From: Candidatus Mcinerneyibacteriota bacterium
GTDB lineage: Bacteria; AUK180; JAQVHJ01
Reading direction: 5' to 3'
DNA: 14,569 nucleotides
Assembly: GCA_030630935.1 (NCBI GenBank)
Contig: DAOVMD010000025.1
Span: 1 to 14,569, forward strand
A program made the translations under genes and the position numbers. This document shows, piece after piece, positions 1 through 6,899 of this stretch. The notes beneath the pieces are model-generated. The model did not search any database, was not told the origin of the DNA, and worked only from the letters and a program-made list of their open reading frames with translations. The first letter of the stretch is position 1. Each line of letters starts with the position of its first letter.

Positions 1-393
1 CAATATTAGCGCTAAGAAAGAAGAGGTATAGCAAAGTAGGAGATGACAGGCTTAAAAGGCGAAGATTTTCCGAAGATGTTAAGGCAGTCGGACTAATTCA
101 TAGTAGAGGCGTAACAGGGGTAATGCCCTGTGAGGGAAATATATCCCACTCGAAGGGGTTAGCGTTAATATGTAAAGGTAAAGAGACACATAGTCTAAAC
201 TTTGAGTTAGATGAACTATGGTAACGCAACTGAACCTTATATCAGAGATATCCAAAAGGGATTTTTTTAATATCCTTTCTGATATTGACGAGAATATTAA
301 CGAAGAGCCCGTTGCGGGAAAACCGCACGGCGGGTTCTGTGAGGGGCGCTCGTTCTCATTATAAAATGTATGAGGACGAAGCGCCTACTCGAC
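1..393 (+). ncRNA. group II intron, 3' part (5' end outside window)
   Basis: This is the 3' portion of a self-splicing group II intron. Domain V is at 305-337: GAGCCCGT (305-312) pairs with GCGGGTTC (330-337), TGCGG with CCGCA, the loop is GAAAA, and a two-base CG bulge sits at 328-329. The catalytic AGC triad is at 306-308. Domain VI follows: 345-349 pairs with 381-385, 351-359 pairs with 370-378, and GAG 341-343 pairs with CTC 388-390, leaving A387 bulged as the likely branch point. That puts the 3' splice site at about 393 (ending in AC). A hairpin just upstream (239-246 with 278-285) looks like a compact domain IV, and CATAGT/ACTATG around 190-220 may be part of domain III. No reverse transcriptase frame is visible in 1-304, so the copy looks ORF-less or ORF-deleted, unless an ORF lies further upstream. 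Exact assignment of domains I-III is uncertain. Confidence 0.8.
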
Positions 394-403
394 AGTTTTT
401 TCC

Positions 404-446
404 TTGACTTTTAATAGAATTTTTCATATAATTAACAGTGAAGGAG
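404..446 (+). promoter_or_regulatory. sigma70-type promoter plus RBS, copy 1 (P1)
   Basis: TTGACT (404-409) and TATAAT (427-432) are separated by exactly 17 bp, and AAGGAG follows at 441-446. The promoter begins about 10 bp after the intron 3' end, behind a T-run. Two near-identical modules occur at 1264-1305 and 12554-12595. It would drive the hsdM remnant starting at 457. Confidence 0.75.
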
Positions 447-456
447 TAAATGATAA

Positions 457-640
457 ATGGCAAAAAGGAAATCCGGTAAAAAAGAAGAACCATTAGAGAA
501 GCAGCTCTGAAAAGCTGCGTGATATATTATCGCCAAAACGAATGAGTGGTGAAGTTAGGGCGAACCAGTCCCGTAGGGATAAAACCTTTGTAGAAAAAAC
601 AATAAACAAAAATCCAAGCTCCGTAGGAGCGGAACAATAG
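457..640 (+). pseudogene. remnant of a type I restriction-modification locus: hsdM start joined to hsdS end
   Basis: From ATG 457 (10 nt after AAGGAG) 17 codons read MAKRKSGKKEEPLEKQL, which matches the usual N-terminus of HsdM N6-adenine methyltransferases as I know it. HsdM normally continues W-K-A-A; here the Trp codon is TGA (508-510), followed by K-A-A. In the next frame, from 512, the sequence reads KLRDILSPKRMSGEVRAN, which resembles the conserved HsdS C-terminus (LRD-LLP-L-SGE-R). The simplest reading is a deletion running from codon 18-20 of hsdM to the last codons of hsdS, with the junction near AAAGCTGCG (511-519), a shared string that could have mediated it. Reading continues in the HsdS frame through REP-like sequence to TAG at 638-640. 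No functional product is expected. Assignments rest on remembered family sequences, not on a search. Confidence 0.6.
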
Positions 641-708
641 GAAGGTGATATAACGAATGAATGATGAAATTAAGGTGAACCAGCTCCGTAGGAGCGATAT
701 CTTTGTAG
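539..708 (+). repeat. REP-like palindromic repeats, with a duplicated ~55-bp segment
   Basis: Three palindromes with a GTA centre lie here: TCCCGTAGGGA (569-579), GCTCCGTAGGAGC (618-630) and GCTCCGTAGGAGC (683-695). The first and third sit inside two diverged copies (about 539-593 and 655-708) of one segment that begins with the HsdS-tail sequence CGAATGA and ends in CTTTGTAG. The third palindrome is followed by GATATCTTTGTAG. The same palindrome plus tag appears inverted as the tandem array at 1045-1194. A short palindrome with a fixed flanking tag next to a Y1 transposase gene is the pattern of REP elements. Confidence 0.7.
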
Positions 709-739
709 CTTTCCGGAGGAGTGGAACAAAAGGAATAAT

Positions 740-1207
740 ATGGCTAATACCTACACACAAATATATGTTCAAATAATTTTTGCCGTACAAGGCAGACAAA
801 ACCTAATCACACCGCCACATCGTGAAAGATTGGAAAAATATATGTGTGGTATCATTTCAAATAAAAAATCAAAACCGCTTTCTATTTATTGCAATCCCGA
901 TCATACGCATATATTAATCGGATTGCACCCGAGCATTTCCATTTCGGATATAGCAAGAGACATAAAATCCACTTCATCAAAATGGATTAATGAAAACCAA
1001 TGGATAAAAGGTAAATTTAATTGGCAAGAAGGATTTGGAATCGCTACAAAGATATCGCTCCTCCAGAGTTACAAAGATATCGCTCTTACAGAGTTACAAA
1101 GATATCGTTCATACAGAGTTACAAAGATATCGCCCTTACAGAGCTGCAAAGATATCGCACCTACGGAGCTGCAAAGATATCGCTCTTACGGAGCTGTAAG
1201 CATCTAG
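740..1207 (+). pseudogene. Y1-type transposase (IS200/IS605 TnpA or RAYT-like), 3' end replaced by repeats
   Basis: Residues 1-100 look like the Transposase_17/Y1_Tnp family (single-strand HUH nucleases): the start MANTYTQIYVQIIFAV, the HUH pair H55-T-H57 inside NPDHTHILIG, the stretch SISDIARDIKSTSSKWIN, and WQEGFG at about 95-100. In intact relatives this continues into the segment holding the catalytic tyrosine. Here homology stops at G100 (about 1039), and codons 102-154 are read from a 25-bp tandem array, giving a low-complexity tail (KISLLQSYKDIA and variants). The nucleophilic Tyr segment is therefore missing and the product should be inactive. The start has a weak AAGGAA site about 5 nt upstream. 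It is flanked by REP-like palindromes upstream and their inverted array downstream, so a RAYT-like domesticated transposase is plausible. Confidence 0.75.
1045..1200. repeat. tandem array, six units of 25 bp (inverted REP-like units)
   Basis: Units start at 1045, 1070, 1095, 1120, 1145 and 1170, each a variant of TACAAAGATATCGCTC followed by TTACAGAGT; a partial TGTAAG ends the array at about 1200. On the minus strand each unit reads as a degenerate GCTCCGTA(A/G)GAGC palindrome followed by GATATCTTTG(T/C)A, the same element as at 683-708. There are no unique spacers. The later units (1145 on) share TGCAAAG and CGGAGC, while earlier units share TACAAAG and CAGAGT, suggesting stepwise duplication and divergence. 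Confidence 0.85.
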
Positions 1208-1263
1208 GTCTAGATCTGAAGTTTTCGAGAGCAAACAATGGGTACCCCGTCCCTTAAAAACGC

Positions 1264-1305
1264 TTGACTTTTAGTAGAAATTCACATATAATTAAAGAAA
1301 AGGAG
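1264..1305 (+). promoter_or_regulatory. sigma70-type promoter plus RBS, copy 2 (P2)
   Basis: TTGACT (1264-1269), 17-bp spacer, TATAAT (1287-1292), then AGGAG at 1301-1305. It is almost identical to the modules at 404 and 12554. It drives the patatin/glycosyltransferase pair; AGGAG lies 14 nt from the ATG at 1320, longer than usual. Confidence 0.8.
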
Positions 1306-1319
1306 TAGCAAAAAATAAA

Positions 1320-2204
1320 ATGAAAAAGAATGTATCATTAGTATTATCCGGTGGTGGTGCAAGAGGAGTTGCACATATAGGTGCAATTGAGGAATTAGAA
1401 AACCAGGGATTTGTCATTAAATCTATCGCAGGTACTTCCATGGGCTCTCTTGTTGGTGCTGTTTATGCAGTTGGGAAGATGCAAGAGTATAAAAATTGGA
1501 TATATACACTTGATAAATTAGACGTCCTTAAGCTTATAGATTTTACATTTAGTTTACAAGGATTAATAAAAGGAGATCGAGTCTTCGAAAAAATGAAGCA
1601 ATTTATTCCTGACTTGAATATCGAAGAATTGAAAATTCATTATGTTGCAACAGCAACAGATATTTCAAGCAGCAAAGAGGTAATTTTTACAAAAGGAAGT
1701 ATATACGATGCAGTAAGAGCTTCAATAGCAATCCCTACTGTCATTACGCCTGTAGAAACAGATGATTCGATACTTGTAGATGGTGGTGTCATTAATCCAG
1801 TACCTATTAATCATGTTAAAAGAACCAAAGATGATATATTAATAGTAGTTTATGTAAATGCGGATATTCCGGTATATAAGCCAGTTATCTTGAAGAATAA
1901 AAAAGATAAAAAACAATCAGTATATCTTCAAAGGATAAAAGAATTTCAAAGCCATTTAACTAAAATTAATCCGTTAGATAAAAATGATAAAATAGGATAT
2001 TTTAATCTTATAAACAAAACTCTTAGTTTACTAACACACCAAATTTCAAAAATGACAATGGAAAAATATCCACCTGACATTTTAATAAATGTATCCAGGC
2101 AAACCTGTGGTGTTTTTGATTTTTATAGAGCTGAAGAATTAGTTGAAATTGGTCGGCATGCAACTGAAAAAAGTGTTAAAGAGTATAACAATAGGTTAGG
2201 TTAA
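1320..2204 (+). CDS. patatin-like phospholipase (RssA-type)
   Basis: Predicted serine lipid acyl hydrolase of 294 aa using a Ser-Asp dyad. Visible motifs: the glycine-rich oxyanion hole G11-G-G-A-R-G16, the nucleophile elbow G38-T-S-M-G42 with Ser40, and the catalytic Asp in D154-G-G156. All three are in the order and spacing of bacterial patatins, and the length is normal for the RssA-like group. There is no signal peptide or membrane segment, so it should act in the cytoplasm or at the inner face of the membrane on phospholipid or acyl ester substrates. The C-terminal 110 residues are Lys-rich and not recognised. ATG 1320 is chosen because it begins directly before the family's first beta strand (VSLVLSGGG). 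It is transcribed from P2 and followed after one base by a glycosyltransferase gene, so the two are probably co-translated. The real substrate is unknown. Confidence 0.88.
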   Translation: MKKNVSLVLSGGGARGVAHIGAIEELENQGFVIKSIAGTSMGSLVGAVYAVGKMQEYKNWIYTLDKLDVLKLIDFTFSLQGLIKGDRVFEKMKQFIPDLNIEELKIHYVATATDISSSKEVIFTKGSIYDAVRASIAIPTVITPVETDDSILVDGGVINPVPINHVKRTKDDILIVVYVNADIPVYKPVILKNKKDKKQSVYLQRIKEFQSHLTKINPLDKNDKIGYFNLINKTLSLLTHQISKMTMEKYPPDILINVSRQTCGVFDFYRAEELVEIGRHATEKSVKEYNNRLG

Positions 2205-2205
2205 T

Positions 2206-2976
2206 ATGAAAAGAGTAAGTATAATAATTTGTACTTTTAATGAAGAAAAGACAATTTCAGAAGTAGTTACATCTTGTTGTAAATACAATAAAGAAGATGA
2301 AGTAATAGTAGTAGATGACGGCTCAACTGATAATACAGAAAGTATTCTTGTTGAATTACAGAAACGCTTCACTTTTAGGTATGAGAAATTACCCAAAAAC
2401 AAAGGTAAATCATGGGCAATGGCACATGGAGTAGAAATCTCAATGAATGAAATTATTTTATTCTGTGATGCTGATTTATCAAATATAACAAAAGAACATT
2501 TTGATAATATATTACAACCTATATTTGATAATAGTGCAGATATGGTATTAGGCCAGCCTTCTGAAACATTTATAGACTACCGAATCAACCCATTCAGATC
2601 GTTAACCGGAGAAAGAGTATTATTTAAAAATGATATTTTACCAATTCTTAATAACATAAGGGAGATAAGATTTGGAGTTGAAACATTTATTAATCTTTAT
2701 TTTCAGTCCAAAGGTAAACGAATTAAGTATGTTTTATTGCATGGACTAAAACACCCTACAAAATATTCGAAAACTACTCCAATTAAAGCTACAAAAGAAT
2801 TCATTAGTGAAGGAGAGGAAATTGCTTTAACTTTATTGGAAAATCATGATTTAATAACCCAGCGTATTGAATATTTAATAAAAAAATCAAATAAGCAAGC
2901 AAGAAATAAGTTTTCGAAAATGCAGAAAATAATTAATGATAAGTTAATGAAACTTAAGGATAAGATGAATTTGTAA
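2206..2976 (+). CDS. family 2 glycosyltransferase (GT-A fold, dolichol-phosphate-mannose-synthase-like)
   Basis: Predicted nucleotide-sugar-dependent transferase, 256 aa. Seen: the N-terminal strand and loop SIIICTFNEE (5-14), the nucleotide-binding VVDDGSTDN (D37-D38), NKGK-W-M-HG, and the metal-binding D88-A-D90 in FCDADLS. There is no transmembrane helix, and the C-terminus (about 225-256) is a basic amphipathic helix rich in Lys and Met that could associate with membrane. It belongs to the GT2 families that move sugars to lipid carriers or lipids. The acceptor is not predictable. It starts one base after the patatin stop without a strong Shine-Dalgarno site, which suggests translational coupling. 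Sharing a transcript with a phospholipase hints at glycolipid or lipid-linked sugar turnover, but this is inference. Confidence 0.85.
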   Translation: MKRVSIIICTFNEEKTISEVVTSCCKYNKEDEVIVVDDGSTDNTESILVELQKRFTFRYEKLPKNKGKSWAMAHGVEISMNEIILFCDADLSNITKEHFDNILQPIFDNSADMVLGQPSETFIDYRINPFRSLTGERVLFKNDILPILNNIREIRFGVETFINLYFQSKGKRIKYVLLHGLKHPTKYSKTTPIKATKEFISEGEEIALTLLENHDLITQRIEYLIKKSNKQARNKFSKMQKIINDKLMKLKDKMNL

Positions 2977-3310
2977 AGCATTTATGTTTTAATTTATTTA
3001 TTCGAAGATAATAGAATAGATTGATTTCTTTAGTTACTTCGCTATGCTCAGACCATTCCGACGCTGCAAGATCTCGCTAAGTTTGATGCGCAATGACAAA
3101 TGGAGTTATCGGACACCCTCCACGCTCAGATCGGGCTCTGAGCGCAGCAAATGACATTCTTTTTAAAACACGGTGAACTTATCCCATTTGAATATTTTGT
3201 TATTGCGGGAAATTATAACTTAATTCGAAAAAGGGGGCTTTTCCGAAATAAAAAAGAGGAAGTCAATGCCCTTTATGTTTCCCGCAATAACATGTTGTAG
3301 GGGGGGAAAC
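2977..3310. other. convergent intergenic region with degenerate repeats, no gene
   Basis: This 334-bp stretch lies between the ends of two converging transcription units. It has no convincing reading frame. From about 3022 to 3100 it holds CTTCGCTATGCTCAGA and later GCGCAATGACA, a decayed inverted form of the ATTGCGAG-type dispersed repeat seen at 12127. CGCTCAGA (3123-3130) and TCTGAGCG (3137-3144) form a perfect 8-bp hairpin, with a short T-run shortly after (about 3159-3164), a possible weak terminator for the glycosyltransferase unit. The distal half is the inverted-repeat element at 3198-3292. Confidence 0.5.
3198..3292. repeat. 95-bp element with 15-bp perfect terminal inverted repeats (MITE-like or bidirectional terminator)
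   Basis: TGTTATTGCGGGAAA (3198-3212) is the exact reverse complement of 3278-3292. The interior of about 65 bp holds AAAGGG/CCCTTT (around 3230 and 3268) that could pair inside it, plus T- and A-rich runs. Perfect 15-bp ends enclosing a short AT-rich core resemble a non-autonomous insertion element. No clear target-site duplication is visible. The position between two converging operons would also fit a terminator. Confidence 0.55.
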
Positions 3311-4726
3311 CTAATTATATTTTTCTTTCCAAATATCCATAGTTTTTTCTTTTAATTCTTTATCAAATTTCACTAGTTCACGATAGTATTCTTCATCATT
3401 TATTGACAATTCCGCATTTTTATCCTGGAATTTTATGTTTTTCGTAATTATATTTTTTTTGAAATTATCATAATGATCCCTGATTGAACATGGCATAAGC
3501 CAATTTCTTTCCGGATTATTTTTACTTCCATATTCAGACTGCCATTTTCTTCCACGTTTAAAGAATTCACTTTGGAATGCATCTGCTAATGATTTATTTT
3601 GAGAATATAAATCATTAATATTATCTTTATAATATGGTACAAATACGCATGGCATTATATTACCATTCCAATCTACGTAACAATACCCTCCAGGCCTTGC
3701 GTACGCAATACAACCATTTGAAGCTCCTGCACTATTCCAAAAATCACCAATAAAATATTTTTTCTCAAATAATAACTTTTCCCAATGATTATATAGTTGA
3801 ACTCTTTCTTCAGGAGATATCATTAATTCCATACTATTTTTACCTCTGCCAATCGGCATCAGATGAAAAGACCACATAAATGTTGCACCTAATTCTTCAA
3901 AGTAATAGTCATAGAATTCATCACCTAATAACAGATCAATGTTTTTCTTTGTAGCGGTAACAGAAATACCAAAAGGTATACCTCTTTCTCTTAATAATCT
4001 CATTGAATTTAAAATTTTCTTATATGTCCCTTTCCCGCGTCGCTCATCGGTTTCTTCTTCATAGCCCTCAACTGAAATTGCCGGAGTCACATTTCCGGAG
4101 TAAAACATTGTTTCAATTATGTCCTCATTTAATAGCGTTCCATTTGTATATATTAGAAAAAACATATCAGAAAAATGATGTGTAATATCTAAAATAGTTG
4201 TTCCGTCAGAGTTATACATAAATGGTTCTCCTCCTGATATAACAGCAAAATTACTTCCCATAATATCTCTCATTTCAGTTAAGATCTTTTTAAAGATATT
4301 ATGGTCAAGCGTAGTTGCTGTCTCGATTGTTGAAGAAGCATAGCAACCTGTACATTTTAAATTACAACGTTGAGTTGGTGAAATTGTACAGAATCGCGGT
4401 GGCCGCATTCCATAACGATTTAGATATCTATCTGAAACCTTGCGGTGGTTTTCAATTAATAATTGCTGTTTTACAAAACGATTTTCAATTTCTTTCAAAT
4501 AATTCAATGAGACATAACCTTTATTTATATTCTTTAATGATTGTTCTAACAAGTTCATTAAAAACTGAGTTTTTATCTCATGTGTATAAGGAATTCCTTC
4601 ATTATCTTTTTCAACTATGAATTTTTTAACCTTTGGACGTAAAGTTTTTAAAACTAATTTTGAAATTATTGGATTCCCTGAAAAAAGTTTTAACCCATTA
4701 TAAAGTAATGTGTCTATAGGACTCAT
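3311..4726 (-). CDS. radical SAM enzyme with C-terminal SPASM-like cysteine cluster
   Basis: Predicted iron-sulfur enzyme of 471 aa that cleaves S-adenosylmethionine to start a radical reaction. The [4Fe-4S] motif is C121-N-L-K-C125-T-G-C128 (CX3CX2C), followed by the GGEP SAM-binding motif (ISGGEPF). The C-terminal third has C339, C349 (GGYCYVDWNG), C360 (MPCVFVP) and C413 (MPCSIRD). The pattern GG-C-V-xx-G-I-PC resembles SPASM or twitch auxiliary-cluster domains, so a second Fe-S cluster is likely. Residues 1-110 form an extra helical, Lys-rich N-terminal domain with no signal peptide. AGGAGGT lies upstream of ATG 4726, and the stop is TAG. It is the last gene of the seven-gene operon, 22 nt after the barrel gene. 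SPASM enzymes modify peptides, sugars or lipids; no precursor-peptide gene is seen next to it, so the substrate is unknown. Confidence 0.85.
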   Translation of the reverse strand: MSPIDTLLYNGLKLFSGNPIISKLVLKTLRPKVKKFIVEKDNEGIPYTHEIKTQFLMNLLEQSLKNINKGYVSLNYLKEIENRFVKQQLLIENHRKVSDRYLNRYGMRPPRFCTISPTQRCNLKCTGCYASSTIETATTLDHNIFKKILTEMRDIMGSNFAVISGGEPFMYNSDGTTILDITHHFSDMFFLIYTNGTLLNEDIIETMFYSGNVTPAISVEGYEEETDERRGKGTYKKILNSMRLLRERGIPFGISVTATKKNIDLLLGDEFYDYYFEELGATFMWSFHLMPIGRGKNSMELMISPEERVQLYNHWEKLLFEKKYFIGDFWNSAGASNGCIAYARPGGYCYVDWNGNIMPCVFVPYYKDNINDLYSQNKSLADAFQSEFFKRGRKWQSEYGSKNNPERNWLMPCSIRDHYDNFKKNIITKNIKFQDKNAELSINDEEYYRELVKFDKELKEKTMDIWKEKYN

Positions 4727-4748
4727 GTCAAACCTCCTGTTTTAATAT

Positions 4749-6083
4749 TTAAAAATTATATTTGACTCTAAAATAGATTTCATCATAATCTTTAAATTTT
4801 CCAAAGTTTGTAGTTTCCTTCCCATCAAAGAATCTGCAGCCTAATACGAATTCTGAATTTTGGAAAGGGTAATATGCAATTTCCGGATTCCCGATTATTG
4901 CGTAATTATTTTCAATGTCATGAAAATCTTGAATCTCAATTCCCCCTCCAATAGGAATGATTTTTAATTTATCATTAAAACATTTATACTCAACTCCAAA
5001 CATGAAATAATCCTTTAAATTTTCCTCACCTCTTTCGTGGATAAATCCATGCAGATACTGTCCATTCAAATAAACTCCATTTTTGAAAGTGTAATCTCCA
5101 CCTATTACATATTTAAAATAAGGCTCGTCTAACACTGGCATACTATTATTAGGAAGTCCTAAACCGGAGAAATCAGTTAACATAAAAACCTTTTCCGGAA
5201 TGAAATAAGCGGTTTCAGCCCAAATACCGACATTCCCGATCGCCCCGGCCATATCAAAACCTATAACTTTCAATCTTGGGAAAATAAGTTCTGCATTCAC
5301 ATCAACTTCACCTGGAATTAATGTTGGATAGATAGTTATTTTTTGTATTACCGGTAAGTCATCTCTTCCATATACATAACTTACAGAGAAGTCAAATCCG
5401 AATAGATTTGAGGATAGTCTGATTCCGGAGATTGAGTTTTCCTTAGGATTTCTCAAAGGGAGTATAATATTTTCTGAATAATTATTTATTACTAATCCCT
5501 CAGGAGTATCTAAAGTGCCAAAGAGTAATTCACCCGCTTTACCTTTTGGCAGTATAGCAGGTTTAGAAATGGGAATATAAACAAGTTCCAACTTAAATTC
5601 TCCAAAATAATAAGATACCTTTATACTATCAGATCCAATATGTCTCCCAAAATCCCAAAGGTCTTCAAGGTCATCTGCATTAAGATTATCTGTTGGATTA
5701 AGTTTGTCTCCAGTACCCCAGGCAATCCGCTGTCTCCCTACTTTTAAGTCCAAATTTTTAATACCTAAATTATAGAAATCAACATAAGCTTCCCGAATTT
5801 CTATATCATACGGAGAGATTTTATCCGAGTCAGTTAAGTCACTACTATTATTAATTTCTGTAAATTCCCACGAACGAATCCAGAGCTCGGAATAGAAATT
5901 TGTGTTTTCATTTTTATCCGTTTCAAATTGTAAATTTAATCTATACTCGTGCCAGACATTATCGTTAGTCTCATATAATTGATACCTTTCGTCAATCTGA
6001 AAATATCCATTGATTCCAATATCAGCATAAGCATATAATGGAATAATCATTATCAATAGTAATGTAAATAAATATCTTTTCAT
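4749..6083 (-). CDS. outer-membrane beta-barrel protein, DUF1302-like
   Basis: Protein of 444 aa with a clear Sec signal peptide (MKRYLFTLLLIMIIPLYAYA, cleavage about residue 20-21). Alternating aromatic beta strands follow throughout, ending in the barrel signal YFRVKYNF with a terminal Phe. The segment G116-R-Q-R-I-A-W-G123 followed by NPTD is what I associate with DUF1302-type barrels, which are found next to RND/MMPL transporters and DUF1329 or LolA-like proteins. It should sit in the outer membrane as the exit pore or receptor of the export route. The gap to the upstream LolA-like gene is 27 nt, and AAAGGAAAG is about 7 nt before ATG 6083. DUF1302 membership is from memory of the motif; beta-barrel porin is the safe call. 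Confidence 0.78.
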   Translation of the reverse strand: MKRYLFTLLLIMIIPLYAYADIGINGYFQIDERYQLYETNDNVWHEYRLNLQFETDKNENTNFYSELWIRSWEFTEINNSSDLTDSDKISPYDIEIREAYVDFYNLGIKNLDLKVGRQRIAWGTGDKLNPTDNLNADDLEDLWDFGRHIGSDSIKVSYYFGEFKLELVYIPISKPAILPKGKAGELLFGTLDTPEGLVINNYSENIILPLRNPKENSISGIRLSSNLFGFDFSVSYVYGRDDLPVIQKITIYPTLIPGEVDVNAELIFPRLKVIGFDMAGAIGNVGIWAETAYFIPEKVFMLTDFSGLGLPNNSMPVLDEPYFKYVIGGDYTFKNGVYLNGQYLHGFIHERGEENLKDYFMFGVEYKCFNDKLKIIPIGGGIEIQDFHDIENNYAIIGNPEIAYYPFQNSEFVLGCRFFDGKETTNFGKFKDYDEIYFRVKYNF

Positions 6084-6110
6084 TTTTTACTTTCCTTTTA
6101 TTCTGAATAT

Positions 6111-6866
6111 TTATCTTTCTAAATTTCGTTTAGTGAAAACATCATCGGATAATTTATTGTCAAATTTTGATTCTAAGATAATCATTTTTGTGCTATGTTT
6201 TACTTTTAAGTCCTGCATTGTTGTTTCTTCTGAAATCCAATAATCTCCGACCTTATTAAGTTTAGCGCGGGTTTGAATCTTAATCAGGTTTTTCCCCTTA
6301 TCATAGTATTCAATCTTAACAGGATATGAATTATCTTTTCTAACATACATTATTAATTTGAAATATTCTGATTTCATACCTTCTTTAAGAGTAAGTTCTA
6401 GAATATATTGTTCTTCTGTTTCATTTTTTAATGAAGGAATCCAAGTGTCGGAAAATCTCTTTGCTTCCATGTCTTCATAAGTGAAATCTGTACCGGCAAA
6501 TTTTGAGTTTTTTACATGGGATGCAATCCTTCTTATTTTCTTAAAGGCTGGCAAGTATAAATACATAATATCATCGGGTAGTGAAAGAAATCCAATGTCT
6601 TTTTTCTCTGCAGGCTTAGTAAATTTTACGAGTCTTTTATCAAATCCCTTTTGATACATAGTTAACTCATTTTCTTTTTCTTTACCTTTTTTGTCAATCA
6701 GGACTAATTTCACCTTTAATTCCTGATCAATAGGGGCATTTATAACATTATCCACCTTTTCAAGAATTTTTCCCGCAGACAATTTTTCCTTGGGTAACGG
6801 GTCCTCACAAAAAGTTAACCCTGTTATAATTAAGGAAAATAAAACAATAAACGAAATCCTTTTCAT
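6111..6866 (-). CDS. LolA-like periplasmic lipid carrier (outer membrane lipoprotein-sorting protein family)
   Basis: Protein of 251 aa with an N-terminal signal sequence (MKRISFIVLFSLIITGLTFC). The mature part has the alternating-strand pattern of the LolA/LppX half-barrel. Its core FLSLPDDIMYLYLPAFKKIR followed by D127-F-T-Y-E-D-M133 is the hallmark I know from the LolA_like 'outer membrane lipoprotein-sorting protein' family that accompanies MMPL transporters. Members are thought to carry lipids or lipoproteins across the periplasm. Cys20 after FISL-ITGLTF is not in a good lipobox (Phe at -1), so I favour a soluble periplasmic protein. AAAGGAGT precedes ATG 6866. It lies 33 nt after the transporter gene and 27 nt before the barrel gene, so pump, carrier and barrel are encoded in the order they would act. 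Confidence 0.82.
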   Translation of the reverse strand: MKRISFIVLFSLIITGLTFCEDPLPKEKLSAGKILEKVDNVINAPIDQELKVKLVLIDKKGKEKENELTMYQKGFDKRLVKFTKPAEKKDIGFLSLPDDIMYLYLPAFKKIRRIASHVKNSKFAGTDFTYEDMEAKRFSDTWIPSLKNETEEQYILELTLKEGMKSEYFKLIMYVRKDNSYPVKIEYYDKGKNLIKIQTRAKLNKVGDYWISEETTMQDLKVKHSTKMIILESKFDNKLSDDVFTKRNLER

Positions 6867-6899
6867 CTTTAACTCCTTTTGTTTTTGATGATTTAAACT

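Noticed and set aside
1-304. coding remnant of the intron reverse transcriptase
   Set aside because: Short frames here (for example around A-V-G-L-I-H-S) are not long enough or RT-like; the hairpins fit intron RNA better.
527-799. 90-codon minus-strand open frame over the repeats
   Set aside because: It runs across REP-like palindromes and the transposase start, with no recognisable domain; a shadow of repeat sequence.
1045-1200. possible CRISPR array
   Set aside because: Units are contiguous 25-bp tandem copies with no unique spacers and no cas genes; they are inverted REP-like units.
6807-6866. lipobox in the LolA-like protein
   Set aside because: The Cys is preceded by Phe (L-T-F-C), which is a poor lipobox; a normal signal peptide is more likely.
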